NCBI RefSeq assembly: GCF_018390645.1
Contig: NZ_JAHBGC010000046.1
Coordinates: forward strand, 62,001 to 126,000
From: Ancylobacter dichloromethanicus
GTDB taxonomy: Bacteria > Pseudomonadota > Alphaproteobacteria > Rhizobiales > Xanthobacteraceae
DNA length: 64,000 bases
Direction of reading: 5' to 3'
The translations under genes and the position numbers were made by a program. The notes under the pieces were generated by a model. That model made no database searches, was not told the DNA's origin, and worked only from the letters and a program-made list of their open reading frames with translations. Positions 9,245 through 17,905 of this stretch are shown piece after piece. Position 1 is the stretch's first letter, and every line of letters starts with the position of its first letter.

Positions 9245-9658
9245 GTGAAATTTTCCGACGTCATCACCGAGACTTTCACCTGGTGGAACGGCCAGACCAT
9301 GGGCACGCGCTTCCATACATGGCGCCACGGTGAGTTCGTCGGCGATGACGAGTTCGGCAACCGCTACTACCGCACCAAGGGCGGCAAGATCGACCCGTCG
9401 CTGGGCTTCGAGCGGCGCTGGGTGATCTTCAACGGCTATGCCGAGGCGACCGCCATCCCGCCGGGCTGGCACGCCTGGATGCACCAGCGCTCCGACGTGC
9501 CGCCGAGCCAGGAGACCTATGTTCCGCATGAGTGGCAGAAGCCGCACCGGCCGAACCCGACCGGCACGGTCAATGCCTATCACCCGCCCGGTTCGGCGAC
9601 CGGCTTCGGCCATCGCCCGCAGGTGACCGGCGACTACAAGGCCTGGACCCCGGAGTGA
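9245..9658 (+). CDS. Complex I accessory subunit NDUFA12 (B17.2-like)
   Basis: This is a supernumerary subunit of the respiratory NADH:ubiquinone oxidoreductase, found in alphaproteobacteria and mitochondria, that sits on the peripheral arm. The conserved blocks are TFTWWNGQTMGTR, GEFVGDDEFGNRYYR, RRWVIFNGYAEAT and PPGWHAWMH. The length, 137 residues, is normal. I chose GTG 9245 because AGGGA lies 8 bases upstream and the protein then begins VKFSDVITETF, like its homologues; ATG 9203 would add 14 non-conserved residues. It is followed 131 bases later by the DUF2155 gene, a pairing I recall as frequent in this class. Confidence 0.93.
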   Translation: MKFSDVITETFTWWNGQTMGTRFHTWRHGEFVGDDEFGNRYYRTKGGKIDPSLGFERRWVIFNGYAEATAIPPGWHAWMHQRSDVPPSQETYVPHEWQKPHRPNPTGTVNAYHPPGSATGFGHRPQVTGDYKAWTPE

Positions 9659-9789
9659 GCCTGCAGCGCCCGGCCGGCCGGGCCCGGCCGCTCCCGGCAT
9701 TTTCGCGGCCGCCCCGACATCGCCGCATTGCCCGGCATCTTGGCCTCCAGCGCGTGCCGGAGGGCGGGCACGCTTCGCGAGGCTTCCCG

Positions 9790-10458
9790 GTGCACGGCAT
9801 TTTCGGTTCCCGTACCTTCTTCCATCCCGCGCGTTCCACGCTGCTCGCCGCCGTCGCGCTGGTGGCGCTGGCGTCGCCGCTGGCCGCCCAGCAGGGCTGG
9901 CAGGGCGGTGTCGAATCGCAGCCCCTGGCACCGCCGCCGCTGATGGAAGGCCCGGTGGAGGAGCCCGATTCGCTCCCCGGAGGCCCCGGCGTTCCCTCCA
10001 TCATGGAAGACCCCGACGGAGGCGTACCGCGCGCGCCCGCGCCGGCCCAGCCGGAAGTGCCCGGCCAGGCGACGGTTGGCCCCAGCGGCGACATCGAGGT
10101 GATTCAGCCGCCGGAGCAGAAGGTCGAAAACAGGACGGCGGTGTTCTCCGGGCTCGACAAGATCACCGGGCGCATCACCAGCTTCGACGTGTCGATCAAC
10201 GAGACGGTGCAGTTCGGCGCGCTGCGCATCACCCCGCGCGCCTGCTACACCCGGCCCGAGACCGAGCAGCAGAACACGACCGGTTTCGTCGAGATCCAGG
10301 AGATCACGCTGGACGGCAAGGTGCAGCCGCTGTTCGGCGGCTGGATGTTCGCGTCCAGCCCCGGCCTGCACGGCGTCGAGCACCCGATCTACGACGTGTG
10401 GCTGACCGACTGCAAGCAGACCGACCCGGTGATCGCCTCGCCCGGCGGCCAGCAGTAG
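9790..10458 (+). CDS. Exported DUF2155 protein
   Basis: This 222-residue protein has a signal peptide (hydrophobic [19 protein letters not shown] near the start). A Pro-rich, probably disordered stretch follows (about 40-110), then the DUF2155 domain: [26 protein letters not shown] and [19 protein letters not shown]. The domain has two cysteines (RACYT, LTDCK). Its function is unknown; it is a periplasmic protein restricted mainly to alphaproteobacteria. GTG 9790 is preferred: GAGG sits 7 bases upstream and the signal peptide starts there, whereas the upstream in-frame ATG (9532) lies inside the NDUFA12 gene. Its last 70 bases overlap the 3' end of the opposing aat gene. Confidence 0.85.
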   Translation: MHGIFGSRTFFHPARSTLLAAVALVALASPLAAQQGWQGGVESQPLAPPPLMEGPVEEPDSLPGGPGVPSIMEDPDGGVPRAPAPAQPEVPGQATVGPSGDIEVIQPPEQKVENRTAVFSGLDKITGRITSFDVSINETVQFGALRITPRACYTRPETEQQNTTGFVEIQEITLDGKVQPLFGGWMFASSPGLHGVEHPIYDVWLTDCKQTDPVIASPGGQQ

Positions 10459-11069
10459 AAATCGGCCTCGCCCGCTTCCAGCGCCTGCGACAGCAGGCGG
10501 TGATACTGGCGCCGCGGCACCTCGATGGCGCCGAAGCTCTTCAGATGATCGGTGACGAACTGGGTGTCGAGCAGCACGAAGCCACCCTTCTTCAGCCGCG
10601 CCACCAGATGCACCAGTGCCACCTTCGACGCGTCGCGGGCGGTGTGGAACATGCTCTCGCCGAAGAAGGCGCGCCCGAGCCGCACGCCATAGAGCCCGCC
10701 GACCAGCGCCCCGTCGTGCCAGGCTTCCACCGAATGGCAGTGGCCGCGGGCGTAGAGGTCGCAATAGAGCTTGCGGATGCGCCGGTTGATCCAGGTCGAG
10801 CCGCGCCCGTCGGCCGGGGCGGCGCAACCGTCGATCACCGCCTCGAAATCATGGTCGACGCGGACCTCGAACCGGTCCGAGCGGATGGTGCGGGCGAGGC
10901 GGCTGGAGATGGCGAAATCGTCGAGCGGGATGACGCCGCGCCGTTCCGGCTCGATCCAGTAGAGGCCGGGGTCGTCGGCGCTCTCCGCCATCGGGAAGAT
11001 GCCACAGGCATAGGCCTTGAGCAGGACTTCCGGGGTGATCTCTACCTGGTGTTCGCGCGGGCGTGACAT
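10389..11069 (-). CDS. aat: Leucyl/phenylalanyl-tRNA--protein transferase
   Basis: This 226-residue Aat enzyme adds Leu or Phe from charged tRNA to N-terminal Arg/Lys of proteins, creating N-degrons for ClpS/ClpAP. Family landmarks are [10 protein letters not shown] near the start, [37 protein letters not shown] and [14 protein letters not shown]. The length is normal. The start is ATG 11067-11069. Its 3' end converges on and overlaps the DUF2155 gene by 70 bases, so the two mRNAs are complementary there. It lies 120 bases downstream of accC, separated by a palindromic repeat that probably terminates accC. Confidence 0.96.
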   Translation of the reverse strand: MSRPREHQVEITPEVLLKAYACGIFPMAESADDPGLYWIEPERRGVIPLDDFAISSRLARTIRSDRFEVRVDHDFEAVIDGCAAPADGRGSTWINRRIRKLYCDLYARGHCHSVEAWHDGALVGGLYGVRLGRAFFGESMFHTARDASKVALVHLVARLKKGGFVLLDTQFVTDHLKSFGAIEVPRRQYHRLLSQALEAGEADFYCWPPGEAITGSVCLQSVSHTS

Positions 11070-11134
11070 CGTGTCAGCATGACGGAGATGCGCGGCGCTG
11101 TGAAGGCGGGACAGGGCCCGCGGCAGACATGAAA

Positions 11135-11157
11135 ATGGCCGGGACAGGCCCGGCCAT
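11135..11157. repeat. REP-like palindrome (GATGGCCGGG family), copy A
   Basis: Nine-base arms ATGGCCGGG and CCCGGCCAT surround ACAGG, flanked by ATGACG. This is the family also found near 36.0 and 43.2 kb. Read on the minus strand the hairpin is followed by TTTTC, so this copy may terminate accC transcription. Confidence 0.7.
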
Positions 11158-11189
11158 GACGCTGGTGGAGGATGAAAGCCGGATGCCGG

Positions 11190-12542
11190 TCAGGCGCCCG
11201 GTTCGCCCTCGGCGAGGAAGTGCTCGAGCCAGTGGATGTCGTAGGCGCCGCGCTTGATGTCCTCGTTCTCGATGAGTTCGCGGAACAGCGGCAGCGTCGT
11301 CTCGATGCCTTCCACCACGAATTCGTCGAGCGCCCGCTTGAGCCGCGCCAGGCACTCCTCGCGGGTGGCGGCGTGGACGATCAGCTTGCCGATCATGCTG
11401 TCGTAATAGGGCGGGATCGAATAGCCCTGATAGACCGCCGAATCGATCCGCACGCCCAGGCCGCCCGGCACATGCCAGTAGCCGATCCTGCCCGGCGAGG
11501 GCCGGAAGGTGCGCGCATGCTCGGCGTTTACCCGGCACTCGATGGCATGGCCGCTCAGGACCACATCGTCCTGGGTGAAGCTCAGCGTTTCGCCGGCGGC
11601 GACGCGGATCTGCTCGCGGATCAGGTCGATGCCGGTGATGGCTTCCGTGACCGGATGCTCCACCTGGATGCGGGTATTCATCTCGATGAAATAGAACTCG
11701 CCATTCTCGTAGAGGAACTCGATGGTCCCGGCGCCGAGATACTTCATGTCGCGCATCGCCTTGGCGCAGGTCTCGCCAATGCGGGCGCGCTGTTCGGCGG
11801 TGATGGTCGGGGAGGGGGCCTCCTCCAGCACCTTCTGGTGGCGGCGCTGCAGCGAGCAGTCGCGCTCGCCCAGATGCGCCGCATTGCCCTTGCCGTCGCC
11901 GAAAACCTGAATTTCGATGTGGCGGGGCGTGCCGAGATATTTCTCGATATAGACCGCATCGTCGCCGAAATTGGCCCGCGCTTCCGAACGCGCGGTGGAC
12001 AGGGCGGAGGACAGCTCCTCTTCCGAGCGCGCCACCTTCATGCCGCGCCCGCCACCGCCGGCTGCGGCCTTGATCAACACGGGATAGCTGATCTCGCGGG
12101 CGACCCTGATCGCCTCTTCATCCGAGGTGATGCCGCCCTCGGAACCTGGCACGCACGGAATGCCGAGCTTCTTCGCGGTGCGCTTGGCCTCGATCTTGTC
12201 GCCCATGACGCGGATGTGCTCGGGCTTGGGCCCGATGAAGGCGACGCCGTGGTCGATGAGGATCTCGGCGAAGCGCGCGTTCTCGGAGAGGAAGCCGTAG
12301 CCCGGATGCACCGCCTCGGCCCCGGTGATCTCGCAGGCGGCGAGCAGGGCGGGAATGTTGAGGTAGCTGTCCTTGGCGGAAGGGGGCCCGATGCACACGC
12401 TCTCGTCGGCCAGCTTCACATGCATGGCGTTGGCGTCGGCGGTGGAGTGCACCGCGACGGTGGCGATGCCCATTTCCTTGCAGGCGCGCAGCACCCGCAG
12501 CGCGATCTCGCCGCGATTGGCGATCAGGATCTTGCCGAACAT
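11190..12542 (-). CDS. accC: Biotin carboxylase subunit of acetyl-CoA carboxylase
   Basis: This 450-residue ATP-grasp enzyme carboxylates the biotin on AccB with bicarbonate and ATP, the first half-reaction of fatty-acid synthesis. It begins [17 protein letters not shown], the typical start. The ATP-binding glycine loop [12 protein letters not shown] (about 160), the catalytic [14 protein letters not shown] (about 290-303) and the C-terminal biotin-carboxylase domain are all intact. It starts 10 bases after the accB stop codon, a tight accB-accC operon as in most bacteria. Confidence 0.98.
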   Translation of the reverse strand: MFGKILIANRGEIALRVLRACKEMGIATVAVHSTADANAMHVKLADESVCIGPPSAKDSYLNIPALLAACEITGAEAVHPGYGFLSENARFAEILIDHGVAFIGPKPEHIRVMGDKIEAKRTAKKLGIPCVPGSEGGITSDEEAIRVAREISYPVLIKAAAGGGGRGMKVARSEEELSSALSTARSEARANFGDDAVYIEKYLGTPRHIEIQVFGDGKGNAAHLGERDCSLQRRHQKVLEEAPSPTITAEQRARIGETCAKAMRDMKYLGAGTIEFLYENGEFYFIEMNTRIQVEHPVTEAITGIDLIREQIRVAAGETLSFTQDDVVLSGHAIECRVNAEHARTFRPSPGRIGYWHVPGGLGVRIDSAVYQGYSIPPYYDSMIGKLIVHAATREECLARLKRALDEFVVEGIETTLPLFRELIENEDIKRGAYDIHWLEHFLAEGEPGA

Positions 12543-12552
12543 CAGGCGCGCC

Positions 12553-13032
12553 TCACTCGATGATCAGGAGTGGCTCGCCATATTCGACCGGCTGCGCATT
12601 CTCCACGATGATACGGGTCACGGTGCCGGCGCGGGGCGCGGGAATCGCGTTCATGGTCTTCATCGCCTCGACGATGAGCAGCGTCTGGCCTTCCTTCACT
12701 ACCGAGCCGACATCGACGAAATACTTCGCGCCCGGCTCCGGGCCGAGATAGGCGGTGCCCACCATCGGCGAGGTCACGAGGCCGGGATGCTTGGAGACAT
12801 CGTCCGGCGCCGCTGCCGCCAATGGCGCGGACACGGGCGCGGCGGCGGGAGCCGGCGCTGCAACGGCCACCGGTGCGGGCGCCGTGGCATAGACGGTCGG
12901 CGCGGCGCGCACGACCCGGATGCGCAGATCCTCGTGCTGCACCTCGATCTCGGTGAGGTCGCTCTCGGAGAGCAGGTTGGCGATCTCGCGCACCAGCGCG
13001 GGGTCAATGTTCGGCTTGTTGGTTTTCATCAT
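12553..13032 (-). CDS. accB: Biotin carboxyl carrier protein of acetyl-CoA carboxylase
   Basis: This 159-residue BCCP has an N-terminal segment, an Ala/Pro-rich linker (about 50-85, [15 protein letters not shown]) and a C-terminal biotinyl domain with [12 protein letters not shown]. In that motif the Lys of AMK is the biotinylation site. It shuttles carboxybiotin from AccC to the carboxyltransferase. Two adjacent ATGs (13032, 13029) are possible starts. It sits 30 bases after aroQ and 10 bases before accC; aroQ-accB-accC is a widespread alphaproteobacterial order. Confidence 0.97.
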   Translation of the reverse strand: MMKTNKPNIDPALVREIANLLSESDLTEIEVQHEDLRIRVVRAAPTVYATAPAPVAVAAPAPAAAPVSAPLAAAAPDDVSKHPGLVTSPMVGTAYLGPEPGAKYFVDVGSVVKEGQTLLIVEAMKTMNAIPAPRAGTVTRIIVENAQPVEYGEPLLIIE

Positions 13033-13062
13033 GATCCCGTGACGGTCGCTAGCCCGTCTCCC

Positions 13063-13506
13063 TCAGCTGACCCGGTCACCGGCGGTGGCGAGCGCGTCGA
13101 TGGCGAGCCGGTAGCCGTCGACCCCGAGCCCGCAGATCACCCCGCGGGCAACCGGCGAAACATAGGAGTGATGGCGGAAGGCTTCGCGCGCGAAGACGTT
13201 GGACAGGTGGACTTCGACGACATTGAGGCCGACCGCCTTGATGGCGTCGGCGATGGCGACGGATGTGTGGGTATAGGCCGCCGCGTTCAGTACCACGCCG
13301 CGCGAGCCGCGCGCCTCCTGCAGGAAGGTGACGAGTTCGCCCTCATGGTTGGTCTGGCGGAACACCAGGTCGAGGCCGTGGCGTTCGCAGGCGGCCCGGC
13401 AGGCCGCTTCCACATCGGCGATGGTCGCACGGCCATAGACCTCCGGCTCGCGCGTGCCGAGCAGGTTGAGGTTCGGTCCGTTGAGAACATGCACGGTGTC
13501 GGGCAT
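13063..13506 (-). CDS. aroQ: Type II 3-dehydroquinate dehydratase
   Basis: This 147-residue dodecameric dehydratase of the shikimate pathway converts 3-dehydroquinate to 3-dehydroshikimate. The N-terminal [19 protein letters not shown] contains the catalytic-loop Arg and Tyr. [21 protein letters not shown] and [18 protein letters not shown] are the other active-site blocks, with His in the last. A good promoter-like sequence lies 52-80 bases upstream (listed separately), so aroQ-accB-accC can be transcribed independently of the upstream dsbA-like gene. Confidence 0.97.
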   Translation of the reverse strand: MPDTVHVLNGPNLNLLGTREPEVYGRATIADVEAACRAACERHGLDLVFRQTNHEGELVTFLQEARGSRGVVLNAAAYTHTSVAIADAIKAVGLNVVEVHLSNVFAREAFRHHSYVSPVARGVICGLGVDGYRLAIDALATAGDRVS

Positions 13507-13557
13507 CGCGCCTCAGTCAGCCAGCCGCCGGTGGCCCCATGCCGGGACGGCCGCGGG

Positions 13558-13586
13558 TTTATAGGCAATGGCCGGGCCCGCGCCAA
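13558..13586 (-). promoter_or_regulatory. Candidate sigma-70-type promoter for aroQ-accB-accC
   Basis: On the minus strand TTGGCG (13586-13581) is followed after exactly 17 bases by TATAAA (13563-13558). This would start transcription about 45 bases before the aroQ ATG, inside the 195-base gap after the dsbA-like gene. Confidence 0.5.
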
Positions 13587-13701
13587 GCCCTGCCGTACTT
13601 TCCGCAGGATTATCCCCCAGCCGGTTGCGTCGCCGGGCGGCGCCACGCATTGGTCGCCCAGCGCCGCCGCTCCCGCAGCGGGCGCATCAGCGCCGGGGCG
13701 C

Positions 13702-14487
13702 TCAGCACTGCGTCTTGCCGCAGCTGCGCACGGAGGCGATGGCCCCCTTGAGCTGGTCGTGGCCGACCGCGCCGACAACCACCTGGTCGCCCAGCACGTA
13801 GCTCGGCGTGCCGTCGATGCCGAGCGCCTCGGCCAGTTGCAGGTCGTCCTGCAAGGTGGCGTTGACCTCGGGATCGTTCATCGCCTTCTCCAGCTTGGCC
13901 TTGTCGATGCCGACCGCCACCGCGGCCTCGATCGCCTTGTCCTTGTTGGCCTGCCCGCGCTCGCCGAGCAGCTTCTTGTGGAAGTCGAAATACTTGTCCG
14001 GCGCGGTCAGGCGCACGGCGACGGCGACCCGCGCCGCTTCCACCGACCCCGGGCCGAGCACCGGGAATTCCTTGAGGATCACCTTGAGCTTGGGGTCGCC
14101 CTCGACGAGGTCGACGAGGTCGCCGAGCGCCCGCTTGCAGTAGCCGCAATTGTAATCGAAGAACTCGACCAGGGTGACGTCGCCCTGCGGATTGCCGACG
14201 ACGACGCCGCGCGTGGTGTCGTAGATGCGCGGCTTGAGCTCGGCCACCGCCGCCTCGCGCTGCTTCGCCTCGGCGGCGGCCTGGCGCTGCTGCAGCACCA
14301 TGATCGCTTCCTGGATCACCTCGGGATTGTTCACGAGGTAGTCGCGGATCACGCCCTCGAACTCCTTGCGCTGGGCGTCGTCGAGCGCCTCGGCGGGCGT
14401 GTGCGCCGCACCGAGCAGCAGGCCGGCGGCGAGGCCGAGCGCGAGGGTGGCGCGGCCGGCGCGGCGGATGAGGTTGAGGGGCGACAT
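13702..14487 (-). CDS. DsbA-family thiol:disulfide oxidoreductase, exported
   Basis: This 261-residue protein has a signal peptide (1-35), an N-terminal helical segment (36-85) and a DsbA/Com1-like thioredoxin domain. That domain has the active-site CGYC at 114-117 (FFDYNCGYCKRALGD) and the cis-proline loop GIDGTPSYVLGD. Two further cysteines lie at the extreme C-terminus (SCGKTQC). It probably catalyses disulfide formation or isomerisation in periplasmic proteins. ATG 14487 has GGAG 7 bases upstream; an upstream in-frame ATG (14523) gives a poorer signal peptide. It lies 37 bases after the M48 protease gene and is likely co-transcribed with it. Confidence 0.9.
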   Translation of the reverse strand: MSPLNLIRRAGRATLALGLAAGLLLGAAHTPAEALDDAQRKEFEGVIRDYLVNNPEVIQEAIMVLQQRQAAAEAKQREAAVAELKPRIYDTTRGVVVGNPQGDVTLVEFFDYNCGYCKRALGDLVDLVEGDPKLKVILKEFPVLGPGSVEAARVAVAVRLTAPDKYFDFHKKLLGERGQANKDKAIEAAVAVGIDKAKLEKAMNDPEVNATLQDDLQLAEALGIDGTPSYVLGDQVVVGAVGHDQLKGAIASVRSCGKTQC

Positions 14488-14524
14488 GGGCTTCTCCAGG
14501 GGGAAGGGGTACCGCGCGGCCATC

Positions 14525-15994
14525 TTACTGGCCCGCTCTCTTGCTGCGGGCGTTGCGATCCACCGGCGGCTTGTATTTGACGATGTCGTCGGACTTCAGC
14601 CAGCCCGGAGAGCCGAGCTTGAATCCGTTGCGTGCCCGGGTGGCCAATTCGCGCGACAAGCGGAAATCGCCGCTCATGAACGCGGCCTGCGCCGAGGCGA
14701 GATCGGCGTTGGGAATATCGCCCTTGCGGCCATAGGCCATGGCGAGATAACGCCAGCCGGCCGGCGAGGAGGGTTCGCGCTGCAGGCTGAAGGTCAGCTC
14801 GCGCACCGCCTCGTCCATCGACGATTTGTCGTCATTGGCGACCAGCGCCTGGCCGAGCAGCATGCGGATGAGCGGATTGCCGTTCGACAGCGCCACCGCG
14901 CGGCGCAGCGGCGGCACCGCCTCGCGCGCCCGGCCGGCCTCCAGCAGGGCCTGGCCCTTTAGCTCATGGAAATAGGGATTGTTCGGCTGTTCGGCGATGA
15001 GCGCGTCGATCTGGCGCAGGGCATCGGGAATGCTGCCGAAGCGATAGGAGGAGATCGCCCTGGCGTAGCGCGCCGGCAGCGACGCGTCGGAACGCGCATA
15101 GGCCCGGCTCACCGAATCCGGCGGCTGGGTGAAGCCGATCAGCTTCGCCCGCATCATGTCGTGGCGGGCCTGCAGCGCCGGCGAATCCTTGGCATTGTAA
15201 TAGGGGCTCTTCTTCGCCAGATTCGAGAGCAGCGCGATGCGCTCGGTCGCCATGGGATGGCTCAGCACATAGGGGTCGACCCGCTGGCTGAGGAACATCT
15301 GGTCGCTCTGGAAGCGCTCGAACGTCGTCAGCATGCCCTTGGCCGACTGCTTGGTGGCGTTGAGGTAGTTCACCGCCGCCCGGTCGGCGGAGGCTTCCTG
15401 CCCGCGCTGGTAGGAGAGCAGCGTGCGGCGGATGACCTCCTGCGGGGCCATGATCGCGCCGGCCGCCGCCCCGCCCATATTGGCGCCGCCGGCCGCGCCC
15501 GCCGCGACGCCGCCGGCGGCGAGCAGCATGGCGACGATGGCGGCGGTCTGTGCCGATTCGAGCTGCTGGCGCATATTGGCCAGATGCCCGCCGGCAATGT
15601 GGCCGGTCTCGTGCGCCAGCACGCCGATGATCTCGTTCGGTACCTTGGACTGCTTCAGCGCGCCGGTGTTGATGAAGATGCGCCGTCCGTCGGCGACGAA
15701 GGCGTTGAAGCTGTCGCTGCCGACCAGCACCACCTGGATGTTCTGCTGCTGCAGGCCCGCCGCCTTGAAGATGGGACGGGTGTAGTCGCGCATCAGCGCC
15801 TCGATCTCCGCGTCGCGGATGATGCTGGGCTGGCGGCTCTGCGCCTCAGCCGGCCCGGCGGGAACGACCAGCGCGGCGGCGGCAAGAAGCGCGGCGCCAC
15901 GCGCCGTGCGCGCACCGAGGCAGGCGAGGCGGCGCGGCAGGGCGCCCGGGCTTCGCCGAAGCGGGGGGTTGTCAATCAACAGAGAAGGCATCAT
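14525..15994 (-). CDS. M48-family periplasmic metalloprotease with TPR repeats (BepA-like)
   Basis: This 489-residue protein has a signal sequence ending near residue 51 (PAEAQS), an M48 peptidase domain with zinc motif HETGH at 128-132, and a C-terminal TPR region from about residue 320. BepA/YfgC homologues act in outer-membrane protein quality control, chaperoning or degrading misfolded beta-barrel precursors. Its companion downstream is a DsbA-like protein, fitting BepA's known link to disulfide-containing LptD. That link is inferred from E. coli. It begins with adjacent ATGs at 15994. Confidence 0.92.
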   Translation of the reverse strand: MMPSLLIDNPPLRRSPGALPRRLACLGARTARGAALLAAAALVVPAGPAEAQSRQPSIIRDAEIEALMRDYTRPIFKAAGLQQQNIQVVLVGSDSFNAFVADGRRIFINTGALKQSKVPNEIIGVLAHETGHIAGGHLANMRQQLESAQTAAIVAMLLAAGGVAAGAAGGANMGGAAAGAIMAPQEVIRRTLLSYQRGQEASADRAAVNYLNATKQSAKGMLTTFERFQSDQMFLSQRVDPYVLSHPMATERIALLSNLAKKSPYYNAKDSPALQARHDMMRAKLIGFTQPPDSVSRAYARSDASLPARYARAISSYRFGSIPDALRQIDALIAEQPNNPYFHELKGQALLEAGRAREAVPPLRRAVALSNGNPLIRMLLGQALVANDDKSSMDEAVRELTFSLQREPSSPAGWRYLAMAYGRKGDIPNADLASAQAAFMSGDFRLSRELATRARNGFKLGSPGWLKSDDIVKYKPPVDRNARSKRAGQ

Positions 15995-16138
15995 CCATCG
16001 TCACGAAATGTTTCCGGGGGAACTGACGCTGTCGTGACGGCAGGGTCAAGCCAGCGCATCATCATCTTCTATTGAACGTCAGCCGAAACGAGCCGGACAA
16101 TGCGGCCTGGATACGGCGGTTCGGCAAGGTTCGGCAAT

Positions 16139-17371
16139 ATGAGTGGATCATCTGCGTCAACCCGTGTCGAGGCCGCCGCCAATCTTGTCGCCGCCGGTCT
16201 TGCCAGAGCCGATCTTGCCGGCGCTTCCCGCCGCAGCGAGATCGCCCCCTTCATCGTCATGGACGTGATGGAGCGGGCGGCGCGCATCGAGGCGGCGGGC
16301 GGCCATGTCATCCACATGGAAGTCGGCCAGCCGGCCGCCCCGGCCCCGACCACTGCCCGCGAGGCGGCGCGCAGGGCGCTCGACCATGGCCGCATCGGCT
16401 ATACCACCGCGCTCGGCATTCCCTCGCTGCGCGCCCGCATCGCCCGGCACTATGGCGACACCTATGGCGTCGACCTCGACCCGGGCCGGGTGGTGGTGAC
16501 GACCGGCTCTTCCTCCGGCTTCCTGCTCACTTTCCTCGCCCAGTTCGAGCCCGGCGACCGGGTGGCGATCGCCAATCCCGGCTATCCACCCTACCGCCAC
16601 ATCCTCACCGCGCTCGGCTGCGAGCCGGTGCTGATCGAGACCGATGCCGCCTCGCGCTGGGTGATCACCCCCGAGGCGCTCATCGAGGCGCACCGGCGCA
16701 CGCCGCTCAAGGGCGTGCTGGTGGCGAGCCCGGCCAACCCGACCGGCACCATGATGCGGCCCGAGGCGCTGGCCGAACTGGTCCATACCGCCGAAGAGCA
16801 TGGCATCCGCTTCATCTCCGACGAGATCTATCACGGGCTGGACTACGCCTTCCCCGCGAGCACGGCGGCGGCGATCAGCCCGCACGCCACCATCATCCAT
16901 TCCTTCTCCAAATATTTCTGCATGACCGGCTGGCGGGTCGGCTGGATGGTGATGCCGCAACCGCTGGTGCGGGCGGTGGAGCGGCTGCAGCAGAACCTGA
17001 TGATCTCGGTGCCGACGCTCTCGCAGATCGCCGCCGAGGCGGCGTTCGACGGCGCGAGCGAGATGGAGGGGGTGAAGCACGGCTATGAGGAAAACCGGCT
17101 GATCCTCACCCAGGGGCTGCCGCTCGCCGGGCTGCCGGAATTCCTGCCGGTGGACGGGGCGTTCTATCTCTATGCCGACGTGTCGCGCTTCACCGACGAT
17201 TCCGCCGCCTTCGCCCGGCGGCTGCTCGACGAGGCGCATGTGGCGGCGACGCCGGGGGTCGATTTCGACCCGCATCGCGGCCACCACTACCTGCGCCTCT
17301 CCTATGCCGGCGCTCCCGCCGAGATGCGCGTGGCGGTGGAGCGTATCGGCGCGTTCCTGCGCAAGGGGTAA
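16139..17371 (+). CDS. PLP-dependent class I/II aminotransferase
   Basis: This 410-residue fold-type I aminotransferase belongs to the AspC/AlaA-like branch. It shows the PLP-phosphate region TTGSSSGFLLTF, the ASPANPTGT loop (Asn contacts PLP), SDEIYHGLDY (Asp/Tyr) and the Schiff-base lysine in IHSFSKYFCMTGWRVGW. The amino-acid substrate cannot be read from sequence. ATG 16139 is preceded by AAGG with 9-base spacing; the earlier in-frame ATG (16100) adds only 13 residues. It is divergent from the M48 protease gene, with 144 bases between them. Confidence 0.9.
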   Translation: MSGSSASTRVEAAANLVAAGLARADLAGASRRSEIAPFIVMDVMERAARIEAAGGHVIHMEVGQPAAPAPTTAREAARRALDHGRIGYTTALGIPSLRARIARHYGDTYGVDLDPGRVVVTTGSSSGFLLTFLAQFEPGDRVAIANPGYPPYRHILTALGCEPVLIETDAASRWVITPEALIEAHRRTPLKGVLVASPANPTGTMMRPEALAELVHTAEEHGIRFISDEIYHGLDYAFPASTAAAISPHATIIHSFSKYFCMTGWRVGWMVMPQPLVRAVERLQQNLMISVPTLSQIAAEAAFDGASEMEGVKHGYEENRLILTQGLPLAGLPEFLPVDGAFYLYADVSRFTDDSAAFARRLLDEAHVAATPGVDFDPHRGHHYLRLSYAGAPAEMRVAVERIGAFLRKG

Positions 17372-17380
17372 TGCCCGCTT

Positions 17381-17755
17381 TTACCGTTCCGCCATGACGG
17401 CATCATAGGCCGCCTGAGCGGCGAGGATGGCGTCCATGTTGTGCTCGGCCCAATGGGTGAGAGCGGCCGCCGTCTGCGCCAGCGCACGGCCGAGCGGGGT
17501 GAGGGCGTATTCCACCGTCACCGGCACGGTGGGGTAGACGGTGCGGGTCACCAGCCCGTCGCGCTCCAGTTTCTTCAGCGTCTGCGACAGCACCTTCTGC
17601 GAGATGCCCTTGATGTCGCGGCGCAGATGATTGAACCGCACCGGCCCGTCCTCCAGCCGGTCGAGGATCAGCAGTGCCCATTTGTCGGCCAGCCGGTCGA
17701 GCACCAACCGCGTCGGGCAGCGGTCATCATAGACGTCGTAGCAATGTCGCATCAT
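17381..17755 (-). CDS. HxlR-family winged-helix regulator
   Basis: This is a 124-residue DUF24/HxlR transcription factor. The family core is clear: CPTRLVLDRLADKWALLILDRL, then RFNHLRRDIKGISQKVLSQTLKKLERDGLV (the recognition helix) and TVEYALTPLGRAL. There are two cysteines near the N-terminus, about 8 residues apart (HCYDVYDDRCP); the second is the position used as a redox or electrophile sensor in YodB/HypR-type members. Adjacent ATGs at 17755 and 17752 follow a GAGGA box, with 17752 better spaced. An in-frame ATG at 17800 is less likely. It is divergent from the NmrA-type gene, its probable target. Confidence 0.9.
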   Translation of the reverse strand: MMRHCYDVYDDRCPTRLVLDRLADKWALLILDRLEDGPVRFNHLRRDIKGISQKVLSQTLKKLERDGLVTRTVYPTVPVTVEYALTPLGRALAQTAAALTHWAEHNMDAILAAQAAYDAVMAER

Positions 17756-17819
17756 GGTCCTCGGTTCGGCCGGCCAGGCCGGCGGGCGGGTTTCCTCCAC
17801 GACACCAGGTGAGGTGAAG

Positions 17820-17860
17820 GTGCTCTCTTACGAGCCATCTTCAAGGAGAGTATGTATTCT
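17820..17860. promoter_or_regulatory. Possible HxlR operator in the divergent promoter region
   Basis: CTCTCTTA and AAGGAGAG form an imperfect inverted repeat (about 17822-17851) between the divergent HxlR and NmrA-type genes. TATGTATTCT just downstream could supply a -10 for the plus-strand gene. The assignment is based on position and dyad symmetry only. Confidence 0.3.
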
Positions 17861-17905
17861 GCCGCTACATGGTTTCAATCGGAAACTCGACGAAGGAGCA
17901 TGGAC

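Noticed and set aside
7703-9931. 742-codon minus-strand frame over the MFS and NDUFA12 genes
   Set aside because: Arg/Ala/Gly low-complexity translation; spans two real plus-strand genes.
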